Positions 24,901 to 34,672 of a stretch of DNA of 64,000 nucleotides are shown piece by piece (position 1 is the stretch's first letter; every line of letters begins with the position of its first letter). This stretch comes from Atrina japonica (Eukaryota > Mollusca > Bivalvia > Pterioida > Pinnidae). The DNA is taken from contig BROG01001141.1 of NCBI GenBank assembly GCA_030159075.1, positions 27,501-91,500 on the forward strand, written 5' to 3'. The notes beneath the pieces are model-generated. The model had not been told where the DNA came from, did no database searches, and worked only from the letters and a program-made list of their open reading frames with translations. A program made the translations under genes and the position numbers.

Positions 24901-27900
24901 TAAATATTAATATTATTACCACATATAAATGTGAAAAATACAATTTTATATGCTTTCATTAATAATACATTTATTCAACTTTCGGGGTTATAAAATCCTG
25001 TAAAACACTTGTCAATCCTAGAGTTTTACAGGTTATGTGATTCTTTGGGTGGAAAAAAACCGTAAATCTAATGACAGCATATGAACTATATATATATATA
25101 TATATTGTAACACTTAGTTACAATTTAAAACACATCCTCCTGAAGATTGTTATAAACATGAAAGCGCTAGAGGAAACCAAAACAGTTCATTGAACAATTT
25201 TAATCTACTTCGCCGTGGATAATTTTATGAAATCTATATGACTCTGTACACAGTATTTTAAAGCGGATTTTTTATATATATATATATATATATCACATGA
25301 CTCTCTTCTCATCTAATTTCTGATTGGCTCATTTCATACTTTTTGTTCTCACTCTATCGTTAAATAGTTTCGTAGGTTGATATAACAATCCAACACATCT
25401 CGGTCGTACCCAAAAATAGCATAAGGGAATTCCCGAATTTCGGCACGCTCGGCGATCATTGTATAGTCAATCATCAACACTGTCTAGCTATATTCAGCGT
25501 GAAGGAAGTGCATTCAAGATGACAGACGACGAGACTGTAAACAAACGTTTTCGTTTCGCCACTATTGACGATGATGGTGAACAAACATTATTGGAACAGA
25601 AGGATTCTAAAAATACTAGACGTTCAACAAATTTGGCCATTTAAAACTTTTGTATTTTAGCTGTTCATCACAGTACCAGGCTAGACTTCTACATCTGACC
25701 GAAGTTTGCGAGATTTACACATTGGTGTAAAAGTAATTAAAATGTCATGTAATAAAATATATTTAACGACCTCATTTTCGGTTAATACTTGGAGTTATCA
25801 ACCCAAGAAAGCAATGTTTCCCCCAGTCTTAGGCCTCAGAAAAATATCATTTTCTCGGGATGATAGCACCATATATTAACCTCTAATGAGCTCGATAATT
25901 GTATAATATATTATGTGTAACTCGGAAGAGTCGAATGTTGGTTATGTCAAAGTCGAACAACTGCTTGCTTTCAATTTTTACTATCACTGTTTATTTATAC
26001 TATTTTTACTCTGGATAGCTCAATGTTTTCAATGCAACAAAGCATGAGATTTATGAAAAGGGGTATAAACATTTGTATATATTCACTGTAAAATTAGTAT
26101 CTTATTGATTAGAATATTCATAGAAAAAATGGCCACCGGATACAAATAAACGAGTAAATATATTAAAGATTGTTTGTGATGCGTCAGATGATCTGCAATA
26201 ATCACCGAAACTTCAAACAGTTAAATACAACTTGAAAATATTGTTGCTAATGTATCTTGCAATATCATCTTTTTGTAAAAATCAAATCATGATAAACACG
26301 GTTTGGTTTTGTATGGCAGTCACGTGTTCATAAAATATAAAAAATTCAGATACCAAAGTATAAATCAATAGAATGTCCAGGACATAGATACAAATCCGGT
26401 AAAAATGGACAAACACGGACCTCTGGAAACCAAGAGGTGGGATCAGGTGCCATGGAGGAGTAAGCATCCCCTGTCGACCGGTCACACCCGCCGAAAGTCC
26501 ACAGTCAAGTCCAATGAAACAAGTGAGGAGTGTATCCTCGTCACAATTGGTACAGACGTCTCAACAACCGCCAACGAAAAGGAAACTCAACATTTCACTT
26601 AGTGAAACAGAGTACTCGCAAACAAGACTATTATACCGACCGTAAAATTTGCGGAACGTTGACATTAAACGCGGTTTTCGATATCCCTGTGTCAATAATT
26701 TGTCAGTGAGTATTTACCTCTGTATATGAAATCTCCATATATTGTGCACGCCCTGGCATATCGGATCATTTGTGAAATATAAACTCCATATGCGGGTGAC
26801 TGAGGGATATTACTACTTGAAATGTTGTTTGAGACGTGTTATTTGCCAAACATCTCACCTCAACGACCAGTTCTGCTGGTAGTAGATGGTCATGCATCTC
26901 CTATTACAATTCACCTTCTTGAAGCAGCAAAGACCAACAATGTGGAAACATATTGTTTGCTACCATATAAATTTAGGTGTCTTTCGGCACCTAAAGAAGG
27001 CCTACTTCAAACACTGTGAATTATTATTGAAACAACTTCCTGGCCAACAAATCCCCATATATGATCTCTGTGGAATTTGTCCCATGCATATAATGAGTAA
27101 ATGAATATGGTAAACGTCTTTGGAGAATTTCGGGCTAGAGCCATATTTCCTTTTAACCCTATAGCTATTCCAGCAAAAGCATTTGAACCATCAAAGACGT
27201 CTTCTCCAGCTTCAGTAACCAGCAGTGCTAGTGAGGAGGAATTTTCACCAAGTATTTCCTCAGCTGAGAACATAGCAGTCTCTGATGGTCAGCCTATGCA
27301 TGTTTCCCCTAACTCCTCATCAGTGTCAAAGGCATAACAGAAGTATTTCAGCTTCAATCAGTTGCTGGAAAGAACCTGAGCAAAGAAAAAACTAAGAGTG
27401 CTTGGTGTTAGATGTTAATCAGAGGACGGAGTCATCAATGAACTCAGGCAAAACAGAAAAAAGAGTAAATGTTGAAAACAAGAAAGAAACGAGAAAGAAA
27501 GATCGAGAAAAAAACGGCAAAACAAAAAGATGGAAAACCTAAAGAAATAACTTGACGCTGTAGTAAATCCACGAAAACTTAACAAAAGTCAAAGCTACAT
27601 CAAAGGAAATTGTCCAATTTTAAACCAGGGACACAGAATACTGGCAACCGCTGCTCCTATTGTGGAGGATATTATTTCGATTGTTATTCCGATGACGAAG
27701 ACTGATTAAGTGTACTCGATGTGATGACTGGTACCATGAATCTTGTACTGGGGAATATGGTCGCCAACTAGCTCAGTTTGTTTGTAAGAATCACTAATAC
27801 AGTCGTTGTTTACTTTGATATTCAACTTCCTGTCTATTGGGGTGTTTAAATGTATGTGTTTATGCGTTTCACATGACATTTAATATAGCTGATTGTGCTG

Positions 27901-28434
27901 TTGAATTGGTATGATCATTAATATCATAAATCATATCTAAAGAAATTATTCTACATGTAATATTTCAATTGGTTTCCAGAGGTCCGTGTTTGTCCATTTT
28001 TTATCGGATTTGTATCTATGTCCTGGACATTCTATTGATTTACACTTTGGTATCTGAGGTTTTTATATATTTACATATTAGAATAAATCAAATTTAGAAT
28101 TTTTCAAGACAGCAAATAAAAAAATATTTCAAAGAAATCAATTATGTCATGTCAATTATTGCGTTGCAGGGGCTTTCAAATATGCATTTTAAAACGACAA
28201 AAACTTTACAGTAAAACAAAAGTTCCAACACTGTTCATTTACCCCAAAAGCCTTTGGTAAGTGGACATTGTTTCTTAATTAATTGCTAGTTCATATATTT
28301 TATATATTTGAAGTAAAATGAGAAAACGTTTACAAAGAGGTAAAACTGAACTATCATTTGGAATATTAGAAAGGAGTTGAATCCAGGCTAGTACTATACA
28401 GATTCAAATTAATCACTTAATGTGTACACTTACA

Positions 28435-28486
<52 letters not shown>

Positions 28487-28627
28487 TTTCACTTTTCATT
28501 GCAGTTAAAATATACATCAAATCGACTTACCAAATGTTTTCAAAATGTAAGGTTCATTCTCTTTAATCACTTTACCTCCTGTCGGACAATACTTAGAAAA
28601 GAATGAAACCATTGCCTTGTTCTCCAT
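12668..28627 (-). CDS. SABATH-family carboxyl methyltransferase, gene B (8 exons)
   Basis: Predicted SAM-dependent methyltransferase of the SABATH/Methyltransf_7 family, enzymes that methylate carboxyl (or ring NH) groups of small molecules; the substrate here is unknown. Exons, 5' to 3': 28627-28531, 24735-24634, 18528-18430, 17993-17852, 17337-17210, 16685-16582, 16180-16006, 12891-12668. They sum to 1071 nt (356 aa plus TAA), every junction has GT/AG, and the frame is open. Family marks: SAM-binding ADFGTADGGN (residues 48-57), NDFN (89-92), SVYSVHCVSQW (137-147), LKPGG before a hydrophobic strand, and an SABATH-like C-terminal helical region (RVENITSCIEGWLRR). The usual Trp of the 'SLHW' substrate motif is Cys143 here; gene A has Trp. 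The N-terminus is shorter than in plant members. I see no signal peptide, so it is probably cytosolic. Confidence 0.9.
12892..14356. other. Gene B intron 7, left part
   Basis: No confident feature. At 13620-13740 (plus) there is weak similarity to a transposase helix-turn-helix, which I rejected. A 96-codon frame at 13764-14054 has no motif. Confidence 0.4.
14357..14845 (-). pseudogene. Naiad RT fragment (internal piece)
   Basis: The minus-strand frame 14488-14847 gives Penelope-like RT motifs: LPHLYWIPKLHKTPYKQRY, then SSKCSTKPLS and YSRSGVNQMW. The next ~130 bp continue the RT with breaks (the part matching 58540-58700). Both the 5' end and the 3' half, including the active site and 3' tail, are missing. 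That is unusual, because most copies here keep the 3' end. Confidence 0.85.
15060..15975. repeat. Array of inverted CTAGTTTTTCTC words with poly-A core
   Basis: More than two dozen short words of the form 'aacctagtttttctcagtt' and their reverse complement 'ctgagaaaaactaggttt' alternate in both orientations, with 'cgccaaaatcacattaatga' linkers. The A-rich core at 15785-15902 is nearly pure poly-A (poly-T on the other strand). Outlying words occur at 16850-16950, 17045-17125 and 24525-24545. The array could fold into many hairpins. No coding potential. Confidence 0.9.
15785..15902. repeat. Poly-A tract
   Basis: About 118 bases of A with a few C interruptions, inside the inverted-word array. 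Its complement yields a meaningless poly-Phe open frame. Confidence 0.95.
16006..16180 (-). CDS. Gene B exon 7
   Basis: 175 nt, starting in phase 0 after a '...tttttaag' acceptor and ending GCTG before GTAATA. It encodes KKEFENTN-to-NKTESNA, the region equivalent to the SABATH 'F..P.Y.PS..E' segment (DDIRFPFMDEADTELSNLGL). Same length as the gene A exon at 35902-36076. Confidence 0.93.
16582..16685 (-). CDS. Gene B exon 6
   Basis: 104 nt. Encodes GGFFFISTLMAGVTDLYND onward, the strand after LKPGG plus the following helix, ending TQ before GTAAAG. Confidence 0.93.
17210..17337 (-). CDS. Gene B exon 5
   Basis: 128 nt. Completes Trp147, then SVKIKNGIFPIDA...WRNFIYNHGKELKP. Donor is GTAAGT. Confidence 0.93.
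17852..17993 (-). CDS. Gene B exon 4
   Basis: 142 nt. Encodes GIRGNKTLHL...SSTSMYQQCLPDASLDFG and the SVYSVHCVSQW motif. The donor is the weak GTTTTG, and a weak GT donor is also used at this junction in gene A. Confidence 0.92.
18430..18528 (-). CDS. Gene B exon 3
   Basis: 99 nt. Encodes ECVQILSPKDQHINILFDD and the NDFN motif characteristic of the SABATH family. Donor is GTATGT. Confidence 0.93.
18728..18955 (-). mobile_element. 5'-truncated Naiad (3' end)
   Basis: Type-I tail ('aggatgtccaggacacagat' to 'ctgtcgaccggtcacagccg') plus the last stretch after the RT. It is truncated near 18955 and lies in gene B intron 2. Confidence 0.85.
18956..20095. other. Gene B intron 2 interval
   Basis: No recognised element. 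A 121-codon frame at 19216-19581 (minus) is Lys/Asn/Ser-rich without a family signature; I do not call it a gene, though it is longer than most chance frames here. Confidence 0.35.
20100..21085. repeat. ~130-150 bp tandem repeat array
   Basis: About six diverged units. Each carries 'gataatgaccaaaatagtcc', 'catgaaaatt.cacttaaaa', 'gggaaataactcccataa', 'tctgacaattt' and 'ttcactttctctctatct' in order. GGGAAATAACTCCC is a block I know from many bivalve repeats. Confidence 0.8.
21090..21784. other. Gene B intron 2 interval, nothing recognised
   Basis: No repeat landmark or coding motif seen. Confidence 0.4.
21785..22045 (+). repeat. Dispersed repeat R2, copy 3 (open frame)
   Basis: Third copy of R2 (see 5028-5280). 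Here, unlike the other two copies, it stays open for 80 codons from ATG at 21803. The frame has a hydrophobic N-terminal stretch (LLIIIRMILLTVQLYI). It adjoins the Naiad end at 22046. No known family recognised. Confidence 0.6.
22046..22510 (-). mobile_element. 5'-truncated Naiad with RT C-terminus
   Basis: Type-I tail followed (on the minus strand, preceded) by RT C-terminal sequence: YGVY, IRYARAC and QGYRKPRLMST in broken frames, with the last part open at 22196-22387. 5' truncation near 22510. Confidence 0.85.
22518..23060 (+). pseudogene. Gmr1-like element fragment: protease C-term to integrase
   Basis: Plus-strand frames give the protease-distal piece (AGGKVIVDPVVCEYP), the linker (YPACAVTRSMA; FDLSDT; GNDISETPDS), then the pre-integrase (IVVPEPYR) and the H2C2 zinc-binding region ending NFCNSCHTCQMVG. 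There is no RT or RNase H between protease and integrase. Frameshifts and stops make it non-functional. Orientation is opposite to the copies at 7.4-10 kb and 30.5-32.1 kb. Confidence 0.75.
23160..23511 (-). mobile_element. Naiad type-II 3' region
   Basis: 3' sequence of the RT fragment that follows. It contains short iterated words ('tcaagtttggtgatgaagtc', 'agttcggtgaaaag') and a Cys-rich reading (ICDECGMPAEDADSF). The end at about 23165-23230 ('gtaccaatcaataatcaaaa') recurs at 29370, 32150, 43610 and 49950. Confidence 0.7.
23512..23990 (-). pseudogene. Naiad type-II RT C-terminal fragment
   Basis: RT from just before the active site: YRYIDDV with the catalytic YIDD at 23914-23925, then the thumb region HPVEIEINETTES, SLYDKRDGF, NFPFLSSNI, YGVFISQ. 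A frame break lies near 23540, before the C-terminal FYGRYGDLVKHYEVP. 5'-truncated near 23990; the EN and fingers are missing. Confidence 0.88.
24000..24633. other. Gene B intron 2, 5' part
   Basis: One CTAGTTTTTCTC word at about 24535; otherwise nothing recognised. Confidence 0.4.
24634..24735 (-). CDS. Gene B exon 2
   Basis: 102 nt. Encodes QLLQNRKSNDVI and the SAM-binding motif ADFGTADGGN. Acceptor is 'ttcttag', donor GTAAGA. Confidence 0.94.
24736..25440. other. Gene B intron 1, 3' part
   Basis: Two short TA runs (25088-25106, 25274-25293). No other feature. Confidence 0.4.
25516..25644 (+). pseudogene. Possible Crypton-type (tyrosine-recombinase) N-terminal fragment
   Basis: An internal ATG at 25519 opens a short frame with FRFATIDD, then LLEQKDSKNTRRSTN. 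The pattern 'L...KDS.NT...T' followed by a short helix is typical of the N-terminus of DUF3504/Crypton-derived proteins in invertebrates. The frame stops right after NLAI, and no splice donor is apparent there. I treat it as a fragment; the family call is tentative. It lies antisense in gene B intron 1. Confidence 0.4.
26338..26820 (-). mobile_element. 5'-truncated Naiad with RT C-terminus
   Basis: Type-I tail at 26338-26500, then the RT C-terminal region up to the segment around YGVYIS, truncated at 26820 where pogo-like transposase sequence begins. Several stops. Confidence 0.87.
26821..27797 (+). pseudogene. pogo/Tigger-like DDE transposase fragment with PHD-like finger
   Basis: The plus-strand frame at 26822 shows the DDE_1 core motif (RPVLLVVDGHAS, then ITIHLLEAAKTNNVE). 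After frame changes come HLKKAYFKH and NMVNVFGEFRARAIFPFNP (27101 onward), a Ser-rich tail and a Lys-rich stretch. Near 27645-27797, in another frame, a zinc-finger C-terminus reads CSYCGGYYFDCYSDDEDW, then CTRCDDWYHESCTG, resembling PHD-type fingers at the end of jerky/pogo-family transposases. The 5' part is missing and there are several shifts, so it is non-functional. Confidence 0.75.
27968..28066 (+). mobile_element. Naiad 3' tail (short)
   Basis: 'ggtttccagaggtccgtgtt' to 'tttggtatctgagg', the distal type-I tail alone. Confidence 0.8.
28439..28484. repeat. (TA)n microsatellite
   Basis: 46 bp of TA close to gene B exon 1. Confidence 0.95.
28531..28627 (-). CDS. Gene B exon 1 (start)
   Basis: 97 nt from ATG (28627). 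Encodes MENKAMVSFFSKYCPTGG onward and ends with one base of a split codon before GTAAGT. The start is chosen because the gene A exon aligns from the same ATG and has the same length. Confidence 0.9.
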
Positions 28628-29094
28628 CTTCAAATCTTGAAAGAAATATCAAATTCTGAATGCTCTTCAACTCATCAACCACTATAAACAATGGACTCTT
28701 TTGTAATTCAATGAATTAGACCAGTCTTAATGTGTCTTTAGGGATGAATGTGTTAAATGTGCGCTTTCACATATTTCCATATAGTAATTTCAATATAAAT
28801 AAATAAAGTGAATATGTTTTTCATTGTTTGAAAACATTTACACCCTAATGAGAAATACTTCATTTCAAAAGGATAAACAAAGATCACATTCGTAAATAAA
28901 CTGTACAACCATTATGATTGTCGTGTTCTGACCTTTGAGTTATCTATGTTGTAATGAGAGACTTTAGCTTCTCTCGGTGGAAGTTACATGTTCTTAACGG
29001 AAACACAAATATTTTATGGGGAAAATTTTCATTTCCGTCAATTTGCATATGAATAAAGTCATTTATCTTTATTTATTAAGTGTAGTTTGCTCCA
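28628..29094. other. 5' flank of gene B
   Basis: Presumed promoter region; no clear core element can be picked out. The flank resembles that of gene A only in the first tens of bases (aagaaatat near the start). Confidence 0.3.
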
Positions 29095-29300
29095 TGGCGT
29101 AAGACAGCATCAGTTTTTAAATCATGAGGTCTCTCATCTCTAATCAGCATTGGAACCAAGGCTTTTTGTGAGACAGGTTACCTGTTTACTTGCGGGAGGC
29201 GGGTGGTCTCGGGTATACGGTAAACGTATTGTCTACTCTCCATTAAAACTACCCGCCAATATGTAACTGATTTATCCCTGATTTTGGCGTGTATATTAGC
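29095..29300 (+). mobile_element. SINE fragment
   Basis: Diverged relative of the SINE at 3940-4170: similar spacing of a tRNA-like part, 'acttgcgggaggcgggtggt', 'ggtatacggtaaacg' and the end 'tgattttggcgt'. Confidence 0.5.
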
Positions 29301-29364
29301 AGTTTAACATTTTTACTGAAGTAGAAATTATTTCAACCGAGGTAGATATATAATGCATTGCCCT

Positions 29365-29600
29365 CTACTCAGAAGTAAAATTGAAGAAGTAACAATTGAT
29401 AATCGAAACTTAAGTCCATTAGAACAAGACAAATTAGATGTGCAAATGGTCACAACATTAAGAACAATTGCGAATCCCAAACAGAATAAGACCGGGTGTC
29501 AGGAAGGAGTGGGCGTCCTCTGCTGGCATGCTACACCCGTCGCAAATGTTCCATGGAAACCATTCTAGTTCGATGAACGGGTCAAATTGGTGAAAAGGTA
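29365..29600 (-). mobile_element. Naiad type-II 3' end fragment
   Basis: Matches 23165-23400 without the iterated words. The Cys-rich reading is preserved on the minus strand (ICDGCSMPAEDA). No RT. Confidence 0.75.
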
Positions 29601-29966
29601 ATATTTTTACTCAAAAAGTATTGTCACCATTAAAAACTGATGGTTATTGATTTAAAAATAATGCAATAATGTTTCCGTATCTAAGAAATTATCGATATCG
29701 CGTTATGTCTCTGATGAGAGTTTGCTTTCAGCAAATTTTAAATCTAATGCATTATGCACTGATCCAGATTCCGAAGACACATATGATAGGCTGACCAAAG
29801 TTAAAAGTAAATTTGACATGTAATTTATGCAATGTAATTTATTTTTTAAAATGAAACCGTCAGTCCACAAAAGTCCATCGGAATTTATGTGGTGATTGGA
29901 ATCTATCCAACGTGATGAAATAATTCTAAATCTAAAAAAAAATGATAATGGTCGGCTAATATATTT

Positions 29967-30075
<109 letters not shown>

Positions 30076-30082
30076 TTCTGCA

Positions 30083-30580
30083 AATTTACCCGTAGACACA
30101 CCTGTAAATTGTTTCTCGATCCGACAATAGCTGTTGACACTTGGATATGAACACTCTATAATATCCTAGTTTTGCACATGAACGATGATATGCTCCAATT
30201 GACATGCACAGTTCTCTCACCACGTTTTGTCTCTATAAAACACTGCAACAAACCAATAGCGCATATCTAGATACCTTGGTATTACCTTCGGTAAATTTTA
30301 TCTAAGATTAACGTTGGCCCAAATATAACATATGTTCAGTTATATACATTTAATAGGGTATTGTTTTACTATTCTTATATTCGGGTATATGTTATCGCAT
30401 AATGTATGTTTCTCTGTCAGTGTCATACACAGGTCAATATTCTTTCTTTCAGATTTTGTATTTGCTTCGTGTTTACAGACAGTCCCAGGTGATTTCTTTT
30501 AGGCAACATTTAGTGGCAACACTGCAATACCAACGTCGACAATTCCACCCTGACATTTCTCAATAACCTATTAATTCATA
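30083..30580. repeat. Dispersed repeat R1, copy 5
   Basis: The most complete R1 copy, with both proximal ('cctgtaaattgtttctcgat') and distal ('aataacctattaattcatag') landmarks. It is fused at about 30580 to the integrase remnant, at the same point as the 7.4-kb copy. Confidence 0.7.
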
Positions 30581-31190
30581 GGCTATGGACTCCTTCATCC
30601 CAGTGTTTTTGATACTGGTGACAATAAGTTTTCATCAGTTTTAAGGGCCTAATGAAAGCGGTCAAGAGTCCCCTAGAGCTCAGGGTGATTAGCACTGGAC
30701 TTGTACTGTTTAATACCTGAAACATGCATAACCTATTGAAATAACCCCGACATAAAGTTAGAACCTTTGCCAGACTGTTTAGATGTAGGCTGCCTGACAA
30801 AACAAAATAAAATCGAAAGGGCTATGGTTTTAGCCTTAAGTTTCCTTTGAGGGATGGCTTCCGGGAAACGGAAGGAAGTACACAGAATAGTAGATAGATA
30901 CGGAATGCCAGAGCCAGTCCTAGGCAAAATCTATACACAATTAACCAACAATCTACTAAAACGATCTTCAAAAGCTGGAATGGGTTGGAGGGGAGCAGAA
31001 TTTTCTGATTCGGCTTACCAACCATCTGACAAACATGACATGACATACTAAACTGAGGAACATCATTTCTAAGCCTAGGCCAATATAAATAGGTGTGTCG
31101 TGAGCTAAACCCAGCATACCCATCGATATACCACTGTGGTCACTATCTGGTGAAAAAAAAACACCGCTTCTCCCTTGGAGATGCATCGGG
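30581..31190 (-). pseudogene. Integrase remnant of Gmr1-like element, copy 2
   Basis: Minus frames: pre-integrase and H2C2 region at 31186-30968 in shifted frames (ending CHVCQMVGKPNQK at 31046), then core pieces (FRIYLLFCVLPSVSRKP; GSNFMSGLFQ; KTYCHQYQKHWDEGVHS). The middle catalytic Asp of the SDQG motif is not readable. The junction with R1 lies just after DEGVHS. No RT sequence precedes it. Confidence 0.78.
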
Positions 31191-31423
31191 TGGTTTCCAT
31201 TTGCGGGTAGAAACAGTCTCCAACTTTATCCGCCTTTTATTGTTGGACTGCCCTCTCACGGACTTTGAGTATATCTTGGTCATTCTGTTGCTCATCAATC
31301 AATTGCTTATGACTGAGATTGGCCCACAATTTATTCACAAGCGGATAAATACCAGGCGAGGAATCATTATCAGGAGTCATGTGCGGTGAGACGTCTTCAG
31401 TGTGATCATTGGCGGAACTGTCA

Positions 31424-31690
31424 TCACAATTGGCAAGGGAAGTGTCGCATATCTTCGATAACTGGTCCAGTAATTAAATCTGCCTGAATAAAAATTCTAT
31501 GGAGGGGAACATCAATGACACCTAACTCCACACCCTGTAATGAAACTGATGCACCAACAGAGGTCTGCTCGGACAGAGGCAACATGCCCTCTAACAACAA
31601 AATCTGGGCTGCACCAGTATCTCGTAAAAATTGAACAGGTAACGCTTCACTAGACACACAAATTGATAAATATCCCTGGGTCAATTATAA
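31424..31690 (-). pseudogene. Aspartyl protease of Gmr1-like element, copy 2
   Basis: Best-preserved protease of the window: an open frame of 86 codons with FLRDTGAAQ (catalytic DTGA), LLLEGMLPLSEQT and GVELGVIDVPLHRIF. The frame ends where the copy at 8 kb continues. It is probably a remnant, since its neighbours are broken. Confidence 0.8.
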
Positions 31691-32140
31691 TCTGCCAAGT
31701 AATCACGAAAACTCGACTGACAGCAATCCGGAACATCAATTTCGGACGGAGACAAAGCAGAAGGTTTCGAACTACCCTTAACTACAGCATAGACATTTGA
31801 ATTGGTTTCTCACGATCATTCTTTCTCAAAAGTTTTAACTATTCACCACTAATGCGACCTTTGTTCTTACGATACGCACAGACAAGAGATTACCCTTCAT
31901 TTCTGAGATCTTCAACACGTTCAGGTTTTAGACTGGGCGTACGATCACCTACGGGAAAAATGTGTTTATGAAATGGACTGAGAAAATGACTATGGCTTTG
32001 ACTCTAACTGAAGAGTTTAGAACAAGTGCTTCCAGATGATTTTGGTAAAAACCTCTTTAGGAGTGAAAGAAGTGAAAGTACTTGACATAACTGCCGCCTC
32101 ATTGAGAGTTTTAACATGTTTTACTTCTAAGTAAGTAAAC
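31691..32140 (-). pseudogene. gag C-terminal remnant of Gmr1-like element, copy 2
   Basis: Corresponds to 8430-8740, including a degenerate zinc knuckle near 31875-31905 (CAYRKNKGRISGE, with Cys losses) and gag-like pieces. Short frames only. Confidence 0.6.
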
Positions 32141-32144
32141 TTGA

Positions 32145-32197
32145 AGAAGTACCAATTAATAATCAATACTCAAGTCCAATATAACTAAGTGAATTAT
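32145..32197 (-). mobile_element. Naiad type-II terminal fragment
   Basis: About 50 bp matching the terminal sequence at 23165 and 43610 ('gaagtaccaattaataatca'). Confidence 0.5.
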
Positions 32198-32332
32198 CAA
32201 ATCTTGATGTACACATAATTTACATTCTTCGAAACGGATGAGTTTACATAATTTATATATTCTTTTCCTGACTTGTATCTCTTGCTTAGATCCGACACCC
32301 TAGGATATATATAGTGTTGTTGGTTTAAGCGC

Positions 32333-32334
32333 TT

Positions 32335-32430
<96 letters not shown>
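32333..32430. repeat. (TA)n microsatellite
   Basis: TA tract adjoining the inverted segment 32430-32590. Confidence 0.97.
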
Positions 32431-32432
<2 letters not shown>

Positions 32433-32871
32433 ATAACACAAATGCAAATTTCAATTTGCATTCATGTAAATTCGTGAAAGTTGTCCTAAAAACCTAATGC
32501 AAAATCCGACTCGTCTCAGAAAGCCGAAATGACTATTAGGAAAACATAATGAGATATTCGGCTATCGCCTGCATATGGTGTCTGTATATCACAAATGATC
32601 TTATATGCCACTGCGCGTTATACATATAAGCAATTCATTTACAGAGGGAAACTACATACGGATAAGTTACTGTCGCAAGAATTCCAATGGATGTCAACGT
32701 TCCGAGATGTTTACGGTCCGCATAATGATCTTGTTTTCAATTACTATATTTCACTAAATTAAATGTCGAGTCACCTGTTCGGTAGCGGTTGTTGAGTCGG
32801 CTGTACCGATTTTGATGAGGATTTATTCCAAACAGATTTCATGAATTTTATTTTCAATTTAACTGTGAACC

Positions 32872-33016
32872 CACGGTGGGTATGTTCAGTCTACAGGGGA
32901 TGCTTACTCTCCCCCCTGATCCCACTTCTACATTTCCAGAGGTCCGTGTATGTCCAATATTAACCAGATTTGTATATTGTATCCTGGACATTCTAAATAT
33001 TTATACTTTGGCATAT
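32872..33016 (+). mobile_element. Naiad 3' tail
   Basis: 'ctacaggggatgcttactct' to 'tcctggacattctaaatat'. Orthologous to 10850-11000. Confidence 0.75.
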
Positions 33017-33639
33017 GTGCTTTTATATTGTTGTACCATCAGTCTATCGTGAAATAAAATTATAACTTTATACTTTTTGCTTAGATGTTAAACTATAAAG
33101 AACATGACTATAGTTTCTTTTCTGAAAATGACCAATAGCCTTTAATTGCAGATATAATATAAAGTTGAACTGAATTTCTGAACCCAATAATTATCCAAGT
33201 GAAGTTATACGTTTTGAAAACAGACATCCATCCTGTGTCGTGTCCTAATGACTGGGCATTAAGGACCTGTGATAATGCACTGTTGATTGCAATAAGCCAT
33301 TTTTCGATTTACGTTAAACATGGGTATTTGCGTAATAAACTATCAAACTGGTAAATATATTTGGTCGTTAGTGTACACGTGACAAAAGAATTTGTAATAA
33401 AAACTATTTTGCTGATTATTTTAAACCATTATGGTGAAAAGACAGACACTTTGAAGACTCTTCGTATAAAGGACTTCATGTGTATGGTTTTTATACTTGA
33501 TTCTGTGCAGTTACGTACTGTACAAGCGAATTCATTTTACGTAGGGTAATGCTTCCCGATATGAATACTTTTAAGACAATCACGTAAAACCTGACCTATA
33601 TGTACTCTAACTCTCTATACACTGGTGAATAACTTTATA

Positions 33640-33790
33640 TAAAAACCATAGATACCAAATCATTAATCTTTAGGATGCCCAGGATACAATATACATAGCA
33701 GGTGAATAATCATGGACCTCTGAATATGTAGAGGTGGGATCAGGTGTCATGGAGGACCCCTGTTGACCAACTACATCCACCGCTCGATTG
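33640..33790 (-). mobile_element. Naiad 3' tail
   Basis: Orthologous to 11610-11745 and 63790-63930 ('ggtgggatcaggtgtcatgg'). Confidence 0.75.
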
Positions 33791-34261
33791 TACACTGCAA
33801 AGGAATGGGATAATCTGCAAACTGTATACAGTTATAACGAATTGAAATGCAAATGATGCTATACACAACAGATCACTAAATAAACATTATGTACTCATAT
33901 AAAGCAATACAGCCAATACAATTATTTAAATTTATTTCAGATAAGAATACCTACAAAACACCACTGAGTCAAGCATTAATTAGTCACTTTTAAGACAACA
34001 TATACATCACTAAATATGACTAATGTTTTAAGTTTTCTACAAATTCAGAACCTACTTGCTTAAAAGACGTAAAATATGTAATCATATGCCTGTGGTTTGT
34101 ATATGGTCTATATGACGTGCGAGCACATACATGTATCAATCAATTACTGCATAATAAACACGAACATGTTTGAATATGTCTGGCATCATCTGCCTCCGTC
34201 AATAAGACAGTGTAATTTTATCAGTTGAGTTCCAATATAAAAATAAAGATAACATAGGGAG

Positions 34262-34437
34262 TACTGAAATAATATCTTATTACATATTCTATTTTCACAT
34301 CTACGTTATATTTAATGTAATGAGTTTCCGGTTAAACAATCACTTGAGAATCTGTTTACAGAAGAAAATCAATGATTTTCACTTTTTTCTGATTAGAAAA
34401 TGTTTTCAATTAGGTGTCATATTGTTTCAGAAACAGA
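34262..34437. repeat. Partial duplicate of gene A 3' end
   Basis: Repeats 34438-34690 in the same order ('actgaaataatatcttatt', 'acatctacgttat', 'gagaatctgtttacagaaga'). It ends with the last ~20 bases of the coding exon ('attgtttcagaaac'). A local tandem duplication in the 3' flank. Confidence 0.7.
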
Positions 34438-34672
34438 GAATACTGAAATAATATCTTATTGCATATTCTATTTTCACATCTACGTTATTTTAAACCATAA
34501 TTTATTGAATTTCTTACATTGTAATGTGCACCAACTCTGGAAACTACGTGAAACATTATATTTAATCTAATGTGACTTTCTGGTTAAACAATGTCTTGAG
34601 AATCTGTTTACAGAAGAAAATTAATGATTTTCACTATTGTTTCTGATTAGACAATGTTTTCTGTTAGGTGTC

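Larger units (their letters stand above)
32430..34672. repeat. 3' flank of gene A, segmental duplicate of 10681-12660
   Basis: Same landmark order as the gene B flank, except that 32430-32590 is inverted relative to 10681-10840. It contains Naiad tails at 32872-33016 (plus) and 33640-33790 (minus). A partial extra copy of the gene's 3' end lies at 34262-34437. Confidence 0.8.
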
